Shown here: positions 1 through 12,519 of the stretch, piece after piece
Numbering within the stretch: the first letter of the stretch is position 1
How the letters are laid out: each line of letters starts with the position of its first letter
Assembly (NCBI GenBank): GCA_009741485.1
Contig: CM019218.1
Span: forward strand, 32,736,387-32,800,386
Direction: 5' to 3'
DNA length: 64,000 bases
DNA from: Malurus cyaneus samueli
Lineage: Eukaryota; Chordata; Aves; Passeriformes; Maluridae
The notes under the pieces: generated by a model
The model's input: the letters and a program-made list of their open reading frames with translations, nothing else
What the model was told of the DNA's origin: nothing
Database searches by the model: none
Position numbers and translations under genes: made by a program

Positions 1-297
1 AAAAGAAGACAAAAGACAAAGAAGCCAGAAAAAGAGAAAGAAAATATAAGAGATGATTTATTAAAGGGCAAAGGAAAGTGGGGTCTTGCCGAGGACTTAA
101 TTTCCTTCATGCAAAACACCAAGAGCAGCAGCGGCAGGTGGCAAACATGCAAGTCAGAGAGCAGCAGAATATTTTGCTGTAATATATGCTGTAATATATG
201 AATATTTGTAATATTTGCTGTAATATATGAAGCCCTGAGTGCACTGAGCTGGTAGGACCAGGCTGGAAGCAGAATAAGCTTTCTGTTTGCTACTTAC
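1..297 (-). other. DPF3: DPF3 intron 6, proximal end
   Basis: This is the first ~300 bases of the intron downstream of exon 6. The only structure seen is an A/G-rich stretch in the first 60 bases and the AT-rich short tandem repeat at 171-229. No exon 7 signature (the rest of the C2H2 finger) is present. Confidence 0.85.
171..229. repeat. AT-rich short tandem repeat
   Basis: There are three imperfect copies of TGCTGTAATATATG, at 175-188, 187-200 and 216-229. The third is separated by a diverged spacer that contains ATATTTGTAATATT. The repeat lies 70 bases inside the intron from the exon 6 donor. Confidence 0.8.
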
Positions 298-376
298 TGT
301 CACAAACATAGGGTTTGTCATGATCATCCTGGGAGGCAGCATCATTCCGTCTCCTGCCACCTCCAGATCCCCGAGC
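298..376 (-). CDS. DPF3: DPF3 exon 6 (basic linker, start of C2H2 zinc finger)
   Basis: This exon encodes about residues 176-201 plus one base of the next codon. It reads ARGSGGGRRRNDAASQDDHD and then KPYVCD. KPYVCD is the start of the Kruppel-like C2H2 finger. Its cysteine is the first zinc ligand; the second cysteine and the two histidines must lie in exon 7, left of the window. The Arg/Gly-rich beginning continues the basic patch of exon 5. The acceptor is a good tract ending CCTTGCAG, with TGCTAAC (a near-ideal branch point) about 20 bases upstream. The donor is GTAAGT. This is the last exon in the window; the PHD fingers that read acetylated and methylated histone H3 follow outside it. 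Confidence 0.97.
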
Positions 377-2483
377 CTGCAAGGACAAGAGGAATGTTAG
401 CATTGTTCCATCACCCCTCAGGTCTCCTTGTGCCCTCACCCTCCTATGAAAAATGTGCAGAATAAACTAAACAAATCCTCAGCTTCCATACTGGTTTCTC
501 AAAGTAGTATTTACCCTTCATCTCCTAAGATAGGCACCATGTAAATGGACCTTGTAATGCAGTGGAGATCCTCTCCACAGATAGCTCGAACTGTTCATCC
601 ATAGCAGTAGGTCACTGCCAGCACATATTCAGTTGAGTATCATCACACATTCATTTCTGAAGATGTTAAAATACCTTGCTGAACTGAATATGAAAGAATG
701 AATAGATGAACAGGTGTTTAAGGATAAATACAAACATTAAATCAGCCAGAAAACAGGCCCCAAATAAAAAAAGAGGTCAAATAATTTCCTTCAAAATTTT
801 CAATTGTTTGTGTTGTTTTGTTTTGTTTTCTAGTGGAAAAGCAATGTTTTGAAATGGCCTTCTGGGACAAAGATACCGTGGCTAATTACAAAATGGAGCT
901 TTGGTCAGTTAGTGGAAAAGATTAGGTCATGTGGCTACCTGCAATAACAGAAATTATCCATAAAGGTCTCTCTGCAGTTCTGTGTTCCTACAATGGATCA
1001 AACTGGCAGTTCTAGAAACTGAAAAGCTCTGTTTCTCCACAGCACAGACTGCTCTGTCTTGAGTTCCAGGGGTGGGAGTGGAATTCAACATCAAAACTAC
1101 TTGATCCTGACCCTTCTCAGCTGAGATGCCAGCAAGGGGACAGCTCATGTCTGTCCAATGGTGGAGATGTGATGTGGAACTGGGAACTGAGCCAAAGCCT
1201 TCAATTCCTTCATTGAAGGAACAGTCTGAAATGACAATAATTTTAGACTTGATCTTTGTTTGAGGAAGTGATCACAGGTGGATAGCTAAATATTTCTTTA
1301 TTAATTCTGCTAGCTACTCTATTCCTGGATAAAAACAACAGAATTGCTTCTGCTGCTCCCCTTATTAAACTGATATTTCTCACTATAGATAAGGCCACCT
1401 AATTCAAATTCTGCAAGTTTCTGCATGTGAAAATAAGAAAGGGACAGAACTTTTTTTGTAAACCTGAAGGATGCATAGAAATCCAGAGAATATTCACACC
1501 TAGACATAAAGAGACCATAGAATCTCTGTCCCTCTTCTATGGGCTTGAAACAGAACTAGTACTATTAGAGCTATCTTCCATTGGATATCTGAAGAGAAGT
1601 AACAAGGAACAGTTTTACACTGTTTACACTGGCCTGGCAAAGTCTGTCAAAATAGGGATTTATAAAAAACTTCAAATGTTATTTCCCTGGGATTGCTCAA
1701 GTCTAACTCTTTTGCCAAAGGAAAGACATGGATTTGCAGCTATCTGTATGGGGTAAATACTACTAGGTATGACAAGGATAACTCTGCCTTCTGCAAAGAT
1801 CTCTGTGCAGTGCAGCACACATGTGCAGAGCAAGATTTGTAAGGGTGAACTGAAAAGCAGTTTCACCGAGAAATGGTCTCAACAACAATTGTTTAGTGGA
1901 GGCTTCTTTACTGACCATATCACATAAAATCATCTTAGTAGTCTGCAATATTTTCTTTCTGACTGCCAGCTCTGTTAACCACCTCTGGGCAATGAAATCA
2001 ATCCTGGGTTAGTTCCTTTCTTCCCTCACTACTGCAAAATGTGCTGCAAGCTGAATTTCTGTCCATGGCAGCTCCTCTAAAACCCTCAACTCATCAGGGA
2101 GTCTTCACAGAGACAAGTGATTGCCCTTATAAATATTTCTGCTGGTACCTGGATTAGGATCTAATTTCCCTATCCTACCAGTTGCATTGGCTTTTCAGGG
2201 CTATGAAAAAAATGTGAAGTTTTATATTTGTCACAAGTCAGTAGCTCTGACTCTATTCACACACTGGGAACATACCTATTGAGTAAGAAGTTACTATTTT
2301 TACATAGGTACGTTTCAGAATATGATAGTAATTTGAGGTTTGCTGCTCAGAATTTTGCTAGTCTTAGAGCCGGCTGTTTGCTGTCAAACTGTTCTCTACA
2401 GAAATGCAGGGGCATGGCATTCATGTCATGACCACACATCAGAAACACTTTTTCATGCAATAAACATAGAGGGGGATATTTTT

Positions 2484-2542
2484 CAAGTCAATGACTTTCA
2501 ATGGGACTTGGGTTCTTAAATGTCTTTGGTGTCTTTGAAATT
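2484..2542. repeat. Ancient amniote dispersed repeat fragment, family not named
   Basis: The text around TTTCAATGGGACTTGGGTTC, followed by TTAAATGTCTTTGGTG, matches a pattern I know as recurring in turtle, crocodile and bird DNA: 'ttcaatgggagttgggcnccta' followed by a 'cctttgaaaatc' type tail. I cannot name the family reliably. The boundaries are approximate. Confidence 0.45.
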
Positions 2543-4005
2543 GTCCTGCAGGACATCCAGCTGATGACAGACAATCTGCACAGGTACAGCTGCGTACATC
2601 TCATATCTTCTGGCAAGCTACCCTTCCTAGCTCCTACCACATTGTCCCTGTCCAGCAAAGACACTAAAAATCTCCTTCTGTATATCTGCCTCTTCAGCTT
2701 TCAGTATCTTTCCTGAGCCCGCATGATTTTAGATTCTAGCCCTGAGAGGGAAGAACCAAGTGGCTGCCCCAGAGGCCCTAAACTGAATGCCCCACGCTGG
2801 CTGTCTGCACTCCAGGCTGTTGAGTTCAGTCATCCACGACTGCCTTCATTCTCCTGACAGGATGCAGCAAAGACTTGACGTGTGAGGCCTGGAAGCCATG
2901 GCCCAGCAGCCTTGAAGCAGCCCAGAAGCAGCCAGAGAGAGTAGCCAGAGGGACAGATGGAGAGTCCAGGATTAAAAACAAAATCATGCTGTAGGGAAAG
3001 GAAGGGGCATATGCAATTTGGAAAGTCCAGAGCAGTAATTCCATTGCATTAATCCTTCATTTATGCTGTCAGTCCTTCTCACTCCTTCTCTGAATCCCCA
3101 AAGGTCACACTGCACAGGATCTAGTTTGCTATGCATGTCTTTCCCCTCTTCTGCCCTCTAAAAATACCCTAACCAACTCCTTCCCAGAAACAAAGAGCTG
3201 CCTACGTTTCATGCTCCCTAATTTCAAATCCTTAGCCTCAATTCCCGATACTGGGTCAGGCTTACATGGTAAGCAGAAAAGGGCTGCTTTTAGAAAACTG
3301 GCAAATCTCTTGTAAGCCGATGCAATTCAGGCTTGCCACTTTTTAACACCTATATAACCTGGCCCTAATTTTGAAATCCTTTTTAAATTTCTACCACATT
3401 TTGCTTTGGTTATTGATGCCATCAAATAAAACTAAAAATTGCTGGAAGAATTTGGTACGATTCAGACTTCTCTTTTTTGCACTGAAAGAAGCCAGGGCAC
3501 TAGCAGAGCAGGAGTTAGTTGCAAGAAAAGGGCAAGATATCCTGTGCATAATAGGGGGCCAGTTCTAGGGCAGAAAATAAAACATAAATGTATGCTTCAA
3601 AATGAATGGGACATCTAGTACCCTCCAACTTCTTTCCCTACAGTAACAGACAAAAAGTTCTGTAACATTTTCCTAAACAGGGAAGCAAAATCTTGCACAT
3701 AACTCTGATTTCAGCACTTTGTTTGTGTAGGTCTGGGACATATGAATACACCAAATTCCCTTCTCCTGAAGAGTATATATCTTTTAGCTATTCTCTCCCT
3801 TTCACTTACCCTAACCAGCATGTGCAGTTTATGTGAGAGCAACTTATTAGAAAAGAGTTGTTAGCCTGGAATATTAGTTGATCACTATGGTCAAGCTTTT
3901 GTGCATGTATTGACTCTATCTCCTGGTTTTGGTTACTGGTTCATACAAATTTTCTGAAACTTACATTTTTCTGGAAAATTTTTTTCCAGGTGGGGGTCTT
4001 TGGCT

Positions 4006-4027
4006 AAGAAAGAAAGAAAGAAAGAAA
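4006..4027 (+). repeat. (AAAG)n microsatellite
   Basis: About five AAGA units follow a TTTGGCT anchor inside intron 5. This is a simple repeat with no sign of function. Confidence 0.9.
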
Positions 4028-5036
4028 CTGGTTCAGGTGATTTTGAGAATAAGGAAGGTGAAATATATACTTATCCAATTATTAAAGTGCTTTGATCTTA
4101 TATTAAAGGACTTTAGCTCCAAAATAAAGAGGAGCAGAAAACTGAAACAACACAATAACAGAGGAAACCAAAAGAGAGGGTCTGATGCATAAGTACATTG
4201 CAAGTATTCAATGTGGTTTCATGTCTCTTATTCAAAAGCTATTACATTCTGCTCATTTGGCCTAAAATGTGGCCCGTCTTGCTTGGCTTCTATAAACACA
4301 TCAAAAGGTATTTCTAGAGCTCCTGTGCTCTTGCAGCATCCACTGGAGCCAAAGAGAGATGAAAATGCTCAAAACTTCTGAGAATTGTGTTCACGTTTAT
4401 TTAGATGCCTAGCTTACAGGCCCACAATTGAAAAAGTTGATTCCAAGTTTAAAATGTCGGCCTCGTTACTTAACTGGTACCCTGATGAATTGTGAAGACA
4501 TCTTAGGTAAGAGAAGGGACACAGAGTCCCCCAAGGATAAAATATTGCCCTTTTTAAGCAAATGGAAGATTTGCCATGGGCTCAAGAGAGCCAGTGTCAG
4601 CCACAAAATGCTACCCTGGAGAAAGCTGCAAAACTTGTTAACACATTTCAAGTTATTTTTATTAATACCTTTTTGGCTGCCATAATTGAATTTGTTGCTT
4701 TACTGTAAATAGTAAATGTTGTTTTAAGGAGCATTGTAATACCAGGATGTAATCATAATTATTACAGTTTATATTACAATTGTAAATACAACAGTAAAAT
4801 TCATTTACCCAACTTTTTACTCTCAAAATAGTCTTTTTTTCATGGCAGTTCACAAAAATAAACTGAAAAAGAATTAAAACTCTATTACCATATGACTGAA
4901 AATTATCTATAGTGTTATCATTATTCATCATATATTCATGGATATACACTTTGCATATATAATACACATAAGTAATATACACTACAAAGCAGAGGTTTCC
5001 TTACTTCCTTTCCATTCCAATAAACTCTCCACTTAC

Positions 5037-5132
5037 CCGTCCTCTAGGCCTGTTCTTTCGTTTTGGAATATCTTCTTCCAAATCTTCTTCCTCATTCACT
5101 TCATCTGCATTTTCGTCATTTTCTAAAACCCT
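5037..5132 (-). CDS. DPF3: DPF3 exon 5 (acidic linker and start of basic patch)
   Basis: This exon encodes exactly 32 codons, about residues 144-175, in phase 0 on both sides. It begins RVLENDENADEV, continues through an acidic run with EEEDLEED and ends in the basic IPKRKNRPRGR. The change from acidic to basic is typical of DPF/BAF45 proteins, and the PKRK stretch looks like a nuclear localisation signal (motif match only). The acceptor ends CAACCACAG with a short, purine-interrupted pyrimidine tract and a CTAAC branch-point-like element upstream. The donor is a perfect GTAAGT. Because its length is a multiple of three, alternative inclusion would keep the frame. Confidence 0.97.
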
Positions 5133-8100
5133 CTGTGGTTGAACAATAAATAGGAATGGTTAGAAGAAAAAAGGAGGACAGATACAACCAACTGCTGCTC
5201 TTTACCACAGTGATTGTGGGTAATTACCATTGATATAAAATCAAATCAGATCCCAGTACCCTTACTTCTCTCTACGTAAGCAAAATTTCCTTTCCTTCCC
5301 ACCCTAAGATCTCCAGGGAAATCTTACTTTAAAAATACTACTGATGTCAGTCAACTATGATAAAAAGGTTCCTAAGAAAAAATAGAGTTGTCACTGAGCA
5401 GCAATATTCCAAGACAACACAAGTATTAGTAGGCAAGGCCACTAAGTAAGTGCAGGCCCTGTCTGGGAACTTGTTTGCCTGGGGTTTTTATTTTAATTTC
5501 TTGCAACTTAAATTGTTTTGTTTTCCTCTAATGTTGAGAGTGCACTTTAAGAATACAAAAATCAATGGTTTTCTCCTTGGTAGCTCACAATCTTCTTTCT
5601 TTAGCAAAAATAGAGAAAATTCCTTCATATATTCCAGAATGGATTTAGAAAGCCATGTCTTTCCAGGCTTGCATCACAGGTAGAACTCTAATCTGGAAGC
5701 AAGAGATTTGCTGCATGAGAATGCTGAGAAATTACAGATCTCATTGAGGTTAACAGGACCCATAGCAATAGTCCATTCAATTAATTATATAATAGAAGAA
5801 ATTGTTTATCAGCTCAGATATCTGTGAGATACCTGGGCCAGGGAATTTCAATCCTTTTAACTTGATCTTTTGAAATGTAACCTCTGTAGAACCAAAACCA
5901 GGCTGGCTGTCCTGCATGAAAACATGCACAAGTCAGACATCACACAAAAAAAAGCCAGACAAATCATCACAACACTCATGTGGAAAGAAGTCTCATTGAA
6001 ATTCCCTCAACCCTTGAAATGTGTGCTAGAAATGCAGAAATTGGCCACAGCCATTCCTGCCATTTATGGTGCTGTGCCATTTTGCAAGGGACTAATCTGG
6101 AATCACTGATTTACCTTTGCCATGCCAACATTCATTTAAATTACAACCTGCAGCCACGATGCAGATTCAAATCAGTGACATTAAACTGATTGTAAGGTTT
6201 TCAGTCTTACTGCATTTGTCCCTTCTCTTTAATTTCTACTAACAGCTATTTGAGAGCCAGCAGAGGGAGAACAGGAGCAAATCACAGTTTCTTTATCTCC
6301 TTTCAACACTAAAGCACCAAATTCTGAATTTATGGGAAAGAATACAATAGAAATTTCACATTCCAAAAAGCATGTATTTAGAAGAACAGTTACAAAAGTT
6401 TATTCTTAATTTATCAGCTAAATTTCCAAGACTAATACTGGTCAGTGCATTACACAAAAGCTGTAGCACATGACAGAGGATTAAGTCTTCATCTAATTTT
6501 TGCTTCTTCCATTTTTGAGTATCAGGCGGCTATTAATGAGGTCCAACCATCATGAAATATAATTTCACTTAATACTGGAGTACTAAGTACTAGAGGGTGT
6601 AAAAGTTAAGCAGGTTCCAATTCTGGATGCATAAAATGTTTCTTCGTAATTTATACAACTGTATCCATTAGTAGAATTCATCTTGGGACTTGAAAAGCAC
6701 TTGAAAAATGTTGTACATGAGGAGACCGTAAGAAATGTAAGAATGTATGTAAAAAAAGAAGTAAACTTACTGGTATGAGTTTGCATTTTTCCATTGCTTC
6801 CTATCTTAAAGTGTCTCAAAAAAACCCAAAAAAACCCAGGGGCAACCAGATTGTATGTAGGAGGGAAAGGAGTTAATTTACAACAATAATACTACACAAG
6901 AGTTAAGAGAAATAAATATTACAAGCTACTTTCTCTCTTTAAAATCGAAGCACCAATTTAGGAAAGAGAGTATATGTAACGAAGTGTGAATTTGGTGACA
7001 CTGCCAGAGTAATGACTTTATTCCTTGATAGAAGGGGCATAAGCTTTCTGATGCATAGTCAGAAGGCTACTCTAACTCTTCTCCATCCAACAGTGGAGAC
7101 ACACATTCCATACCAATTTATTGCAGGGCAAAATCGTCAACCCTGTTACATATCAACTGTACAGCAGGTCCCAATGCCTGCATCTGCTTAGGAGAGGGAA
7201 CCCTTGTATGTTTTAGCAGAGTTACTTTTCCAATTGCTTTTCTAAAACAGTTTCCCAGCCCTATGTATTTTGGTGCAGCCAAGCACCAAGTCTTCTCCTG
7301 ACATACTATGAATTTGGGAAGGTGGCAAATGGCTGCGACTGAGGTGGGAATTACAATTATGTCCATCCCACCTGCTTACTGACCCCACCACTGAGGCTGG
7401 ACCCTTTAGAGTTATAGCACAGACAAGGATGCAAAGGAACAAAAGAGACATTGGCGTTCTCTTATTTGTCATACTGATAAAGGCACTGATTGTGATTTTG
7501 ATCAGGTACAGTCTAGCTGCCAGGTGCCAAAGCACACACTGAAAGCTGGCTACCAGTGAAGGCTTTGGCAATCATTTTTCTACAGACTGAATCCACATGA
7601 GCTGTGCCTGCATAAAATAAAGCAGCAAGACATGTCTTCTGCATCTGTTCTGGTGAAAGTAGCATCCAGGTGACGGGTCACAGCTACAGCACTTTGGCTG
7701 AAAATTTGTTCTGTTTTTTGCACTCCCTCCCTGCTCTGCAATGCCTGAATTTGAGTCAGTTCCACCATCTCTGAGGTCTCTTTCCTCAGACTGCTGCTGG
7801 GGATAATTTAGGAGCTCAGATCACACAGCAACACGGCAGGGCACTTGTCAGTTTTGTGAGGATGCTGCATGACTTCTTGTGACCCTGGAACCAGGCAAAA
7901 CCAGCCCTTTAGTAAAAGCTCTCAGCTTCGTAGACCTAGATATGCTACTGAAGGAGCAAACGCAGAGCAGGGCTCGTGCCAAACTTTTCCCCACTCCATG
8001 AGCATGGGATGGTGCTTTTTCACCTGTGCAACTGGGTATGGGAGATCCAATTTGGCTGCTCTTACCTCTGTAAAATTTCTAACAAATAGAGCAGTAGGAC

Positions 8101-9031
8101 TGAACTCCAAGTAATAGAGATTTGATTCCTGTGTTCTTCTATTTGATTTGGCATGGGACTGACCCTTCACTTGTTTACTATTTTGAGGTATAGATGCAAT
8201 ATTTTGTATCTCAGCCAAAATTACTAAATTTGACACATTGCTAATAACTCTCAATAAAAATCCCTAAAAAGACTCATGGCACACACAACGGTGTTTTAGC
8301 ATCACCAAAGATGTGCTCCTATGGGACAGGAGCTTTCCTAAAGTCTTAAGATGTTCTAAAAGTGACGTGGACTTATATTAGAACCCTTTATATTAGCTAA
8401 ATTCCTTCTGTAACACACCTACAATCATATTTCTGCTTTTAATTGTTGAAGGATTAAATGCAGTCTTGACTAATAACTTACAAACCATATTTCATGTAAG
8501 AGGCAATATTTCTCATACTGCACCACTAATAACTGAGATATTTAATATTACAATTTTTAAAGTTATTAGTTTTTCTTGTATATCTCCAGAGGGCTACCTA
8601 CTATTAAAAAACCAAACCCAAAACAGGCAAGGCAATGGCATATTTTTGTCTATAACCGCTGTGAATCCAAATTGAAATCCATGTCCAAATTCACTTTAAA
8701 TGTGAACCACTGAGATTCAGGTTATAGTTGGATCCACCTCAGCTTCTCTGTTTTGTATATAATTACTTCATAGTGCTGCAAAATAAATTCCAATGCAGAA
8801 GCTGTTCACAACACAGCCAAAGAACAGAGATCCTTGTGATAGGAGAAGCGTGTGAGATACTGACATCATTTTGAGCATCACAGTGTAGCACAAAGGTTTG
8901 ATAACATTTTGGCAGTGGAATGACACAACTATCAACAGATGCACTGTTCCACCACAGGACAAAAGACTGCTAGACTTAAAGACAAATTGTAAAATCCAGC
9001 CCTGATGTTAGGGCATGGGGCTCTCCTTTAC
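5133..9031 (-). other. DPF3: DPF3 intron 4
   Basis: This is a 3.9 kb intron between exons 4 and 5. It is ordinary AT-rich intronic sequence. A weak match to the old 'cattgaagttaatgggac' repeat type sits near 5,735-5,765, and a short A-run/CCC duplication at 6,818-6,838. I see nothing else to annotate. Confidence 0.85.
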
Positions 9032-9159
9032 CTGGATTTCTTGTATAGTGTCTTCCTCTTTAGTGTCTGTTTTTTTCTCTATTCCCTCTCCACGTAGCAA
9101 GGCTTCCAGAGTTGTACTTTCTGAGGTGAATCCATCTTTTTTCAGAGGCAGGTCAACTT
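9032..9159 (-). CDS. DPF3: DPF3 exon 4 (linker after the N-terminal domain)
   Basis: This exon encodes about residues 101-143. It opens by completing a Glu codon and reads EVDLPLKKDGFTSESTTLEA, then LLRGEGIEKK and a Glu/Lys/Asp-rich stretch ending TIQEIQ. KKDGFTSESTTLEALLRGEG is shared by DPF3 orthologues. The exon is 128 bp and ends in phase 0. The acceptor is a strong pyrimidine tract ending TTTTTCAG and the donor is GTAAAG, slightly off consensus. The segment is probably a flexible linker between the Requiem_N domain and the acidic region. The second half (about residues 130-138) is the least conserved part of the protein seen here. Confidence 0.97.
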
Positions 9160-9375
9160 CTGAAAAACAAAAAACATTCACTGTTTGTCTCTCCCAAAGA
9201 GCTAACAAGCACAAGGACAGAGATAGATGTCAAGCAGACGATGAACAGACTTTCAAACTTGTTTCTGTCTTGAAGGAGAGCTCTTCAAGTTCATTTAGCC
9301 ACTAAGGAAGTCCATATATGATTCATTTCTTACTGAAAACCTGGTATCTTTTCAATTGCTGTGTTTGTTTACAGG

Positions 9376-9396
9376 AAAAAAAAAAAAAAAAAAAAA
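9376..9396 (+). repeat. Poly-A run
   Basis: There are 21 consecutive A bases about 220 bases upstream (in gene sense) of the exon 4 acceptor. No polyadenylation signal or retrocopy body adjoins it, so I treat it as a simple repeat. Confidence 0.9.
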
Positions 9397-10800
9397 GCTG
9401 GATATATGGATATATTCTATTGGGAGGAAATAAATGAGGGGAAAAAATCCTTCCCCTTTGTGTAAACTCTCTATGCTTCAAATAAAGAACAAGATACTGA
9501 AATACTAAATATGAAGAATCTGATCTCCTGAAGAAGAAAAGTAGCTTAATGCAATTTATCATCTGGCACAGTTTATATAGCACAGCTTCAATGCTCATTC
9601 CCCCACACCAGGGCCTGTTCCACATGTGGAAAAGAGAAAGCTCATGTGGGGCACAATACTGAGACCTTACATTGAAAAATAAAGGGATATGTCTTGAATT
9701 TTCATGTAATATGGACTAGATTAAATTTCCAATTGGCTCCAGCTGGCTGATACCAGTGAAGAAACACAGTTATGAGTGCAGAATCCTGCCCATAAAATGG
9801 GATGACACCCAGTCACTGCAGGAAGAGCCACAGGCTGGCTCGGGAACAGGTGGGGACAGAGCTCCAAAGACACTGGGGGTTTATAAGGAATTGGATGCAA
9901 TTTGCTGGACAAGTGAAGGAGCAGAGCCTTATTCCCCTTTCAAGTGCTGCCGTTAGATTATGAGGCAGTGCAGCAGCAGGCAAATACAGCGTGTTAACTT
10001 TAGCATGTTACAATACACCCAGGCAACAATCCTGTTTTCCTTGTAGATCCGAGCCTCTACCCCACTCATACAGGGGCTCTTTCAGAGCAACCCTGTGGCA
10101 GAGAGACATCCTGCACATGTCTTTACCTGGCAATGCCAGGTATGGGTTTCTCAATTACTCCTTCCCTTCTGAAATGAATACCTTTGTCTAGGCCAGTACA
10201 TTTACAAGTAAAAATGTACAAGACCGATACTTACCAATCAGCATCTGGTGTCCTTGTTTCACAGTTCTGTCTATTTCTTATGTTTTAGAACTGTATTTTG
10301 TTCCCCAAACTGCCTGAAGCTTCCTGCCTTTCTATCGCCATGCATTGTAAATTCTATAGGGCAGAAATTAATGTGTTTTTAAAGTCCCAAATCACTCCTG
10401 CAAACCAAATAATGAATGAGCACTTCCACCTGGGACAGTAAAGTATAATCTGTTTCTGGGGGCCAGTTGCATCCCAGGAATATGTTTGTTCTATATATGA
10501 AAAACTTTAATTCAGCAAATGGTTCAGGGTCCCTGATCTCCACAACATGCTTGCTCCAGTCTTCTGAAGTGAGAGAGCATTGCTCAGCCAATAACCACAG
10601 AAAATCCAGAAAAAAAATCCAGGAAAAGCTATTCTATTCATGGAGAGAAAGGCTCATGCAGAAAACCCAAACCACTGGGATTTTGAAGGAAACTCCCAGG
10701 ACAACCCACACAATGGGATTGGGTCAACTGTGAATTGATCCCTCTCCTCATCACAAGGAGTTTTATTCAATCAGGCCTCTGTTTTCAGCATTAAGCTCTG

Positions 10801-10862
10801 CACACCCACCCCATTATGGCCCCTTCCCCAACTTCTCCCTTGTTTGAGCTATATAAAAGACA
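10801..10862 (+). promoter_or_regulatory. Possible intronic TATA-type core promoter
   Basis: CACACCCACCCC (a CACCC/KLF-type box) at 10,801 is followed by a pyrimidine-rich stretch and then TATATAAAAG around 10,850-10,859. The spacing of about 45 bases is plausible for a small TATA promoter reading rightwards. No open reading frame of note or known transcript start follows. In AT-rich intron such combinations also arise by chance. Confidence 0.2.
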
Positions 10863-11524
10863 GAGAAGTCAAGAGAGAATCATACAGATTGAATTTCCCT
10901 GTAGAAACTCCTAGTACCTCCCTCCGGATCCAGCTATTTCAATAGAAAGAAGGGATTTTTTACTTGATTTATCTGCAAATCCCAACACTTGAATCTGAAG
11001 TCACTAAGGAACCTCCATAATCATCTCTGGATGTGGGCTTGCCTCGGTTTCAAAGTCCTGTGCTTGGGTGCAAAAGGGCATTTGCTCTGTATTTGGAACC
11101 TTGTGAGGCTGCAAAACCCAAGGGGTCATCATACATTCAGGAGGAAAAGAAGCTTCAAGCAAGCTCAAAGGCATTGGAAACAAACTTGTCTTCACTGTGA
11201 CAAGCTATATCTGTCTCTGGATACCAATACATTCAGCAAACAAATGCATTAGAAAAGGAAATGAGCAAGGAAAGGCTGAGGGGTAAGTAGAACATATATG
11301 AAAGTGGAACTACACCTCGTTTGTTCCAGAGATACCAAACTCTGAGTTTGAAAAGAGGGAAAGGTAGGTTTTAAGGGTCAAAACAGGCAGCTGTCTTCAA
11401 GAGGCATGTTTGTTCTGTGTGGCACTGCTGTTTCCCAACAACAACCCCCCAGGAAGACTTTTCATCCAAAACTCTCAGAACATTTTCTAATTACTGAATT
11501 TAACATCCCACTGACAAGGCATTG

Positions 11525-11610
11525 TAAGGTAATATTTTTATTCACAGTTTTCTGATGGGGAGATTGAGTCACCAAGAAGTTCAGTTAGTGAGCTGGGAAT
11601 CCAGCGAAAA
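11525..11610 (-). mobile_element. MIR-type SINE relic
   Basis: The + strand reads ...TTCTGATGGGGAGATTGAGTC followed by ACCAAGAAGTTCAGTTAGTG and AGCTGGGAATCCAG. This resembles the reverse complement of the MIR segment 'cctctgtgcctcagtttcctcatctgtaa' and its flank. The copy is old and diverged, and the boundaries are approximate. Confidence 0.55.
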
Positions 11611-12519
11611 TAAACTCAGCGTCTGCCTCCCATTTGCCCACTAAACTGGCTGCCATTCAATTCCTTCATTTTCTTCACCACTGGTAGCTTCTATGAACAT
11701 GCTTTAATTCCTAAATAGCTCTAGAAAGTAGGAAATGGCAGACACTATCTTATCTGGAATGTAAAGTTTACGGTACAAAAACATTCAGAGGTCCAAAGAC
11801 AACCCCTTGTAATGAAATCAATCTTTGTAATGAATTCAGTCCTTCCTGGAAGATGGCTAGTCTGTAAAGGACACATTAATGAAGACAGGAAATTATGTTT
11901 CCAAACCAGTTTTTGAATCCCCAGGGATGAAAGTCTTCAAAAATATAAAAGATAGTTCCGTTAACCTACAGAAATAGTTAAACACTATCAGGGATCATTG
12001 AATTAATTTCACCAAATCCCTTCTTTTTTCATTTCTATTTAACTCTCCATGATTTTCCCACAAAAGCAAGAAAAGTACCTTCTTCTCTTTTGCCAGTACC
12101 CTAAAGAAAACTGAGAAGCCAGCTCAAAAACTGAAACGTAGTTTTCATGCGAAAGATCAAGGCTTTCCCCAGACTATGGGAACTGCTGTTTGGAAGTAAG
12201 GTGGGGTCTGTTCCACTCACTCTCCTGCTTGTGAAGGTAGCAGCCAGTGCCTGAAGCTTCAAACAAGGCCAGAGGGAGACTCTTCTAGGCTTAAGAATCA
12301 GAGCTGTGACCCCGTGCTTGCCTCTGCTTTGATATTGGCCGTGCCACACTATGCAGTCACCTCACATGCTGCAGAAGAAGCTACTAATGTCTGTCAGGAG
12401 AGAAATGCAAAAAAACTTATCTACCCTAATACTGCATTTCATCCTGAGAGATAAATGCAGTATCCCTTCCAGTTACCCTAAATCTAGCTCTTCTAAAAAG
12501 ACACGGAATAGCCCAGCCC

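Larger units (their letters stand above)
377..5036 (-). other. DPF3: DPF3 intron 5
   Basis: This is a 4.66 kb intron between exons 5 and 6 with correct AG and GT ends. It holds a fragment of an old dispersed repeat at 2,484-2,542 and an AAAG run at 4,006-4,027. The final 350 bases (4,690-4,990) are strongly AT-rich. I see no other gene or RNA in it. Confidence 0.85.
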
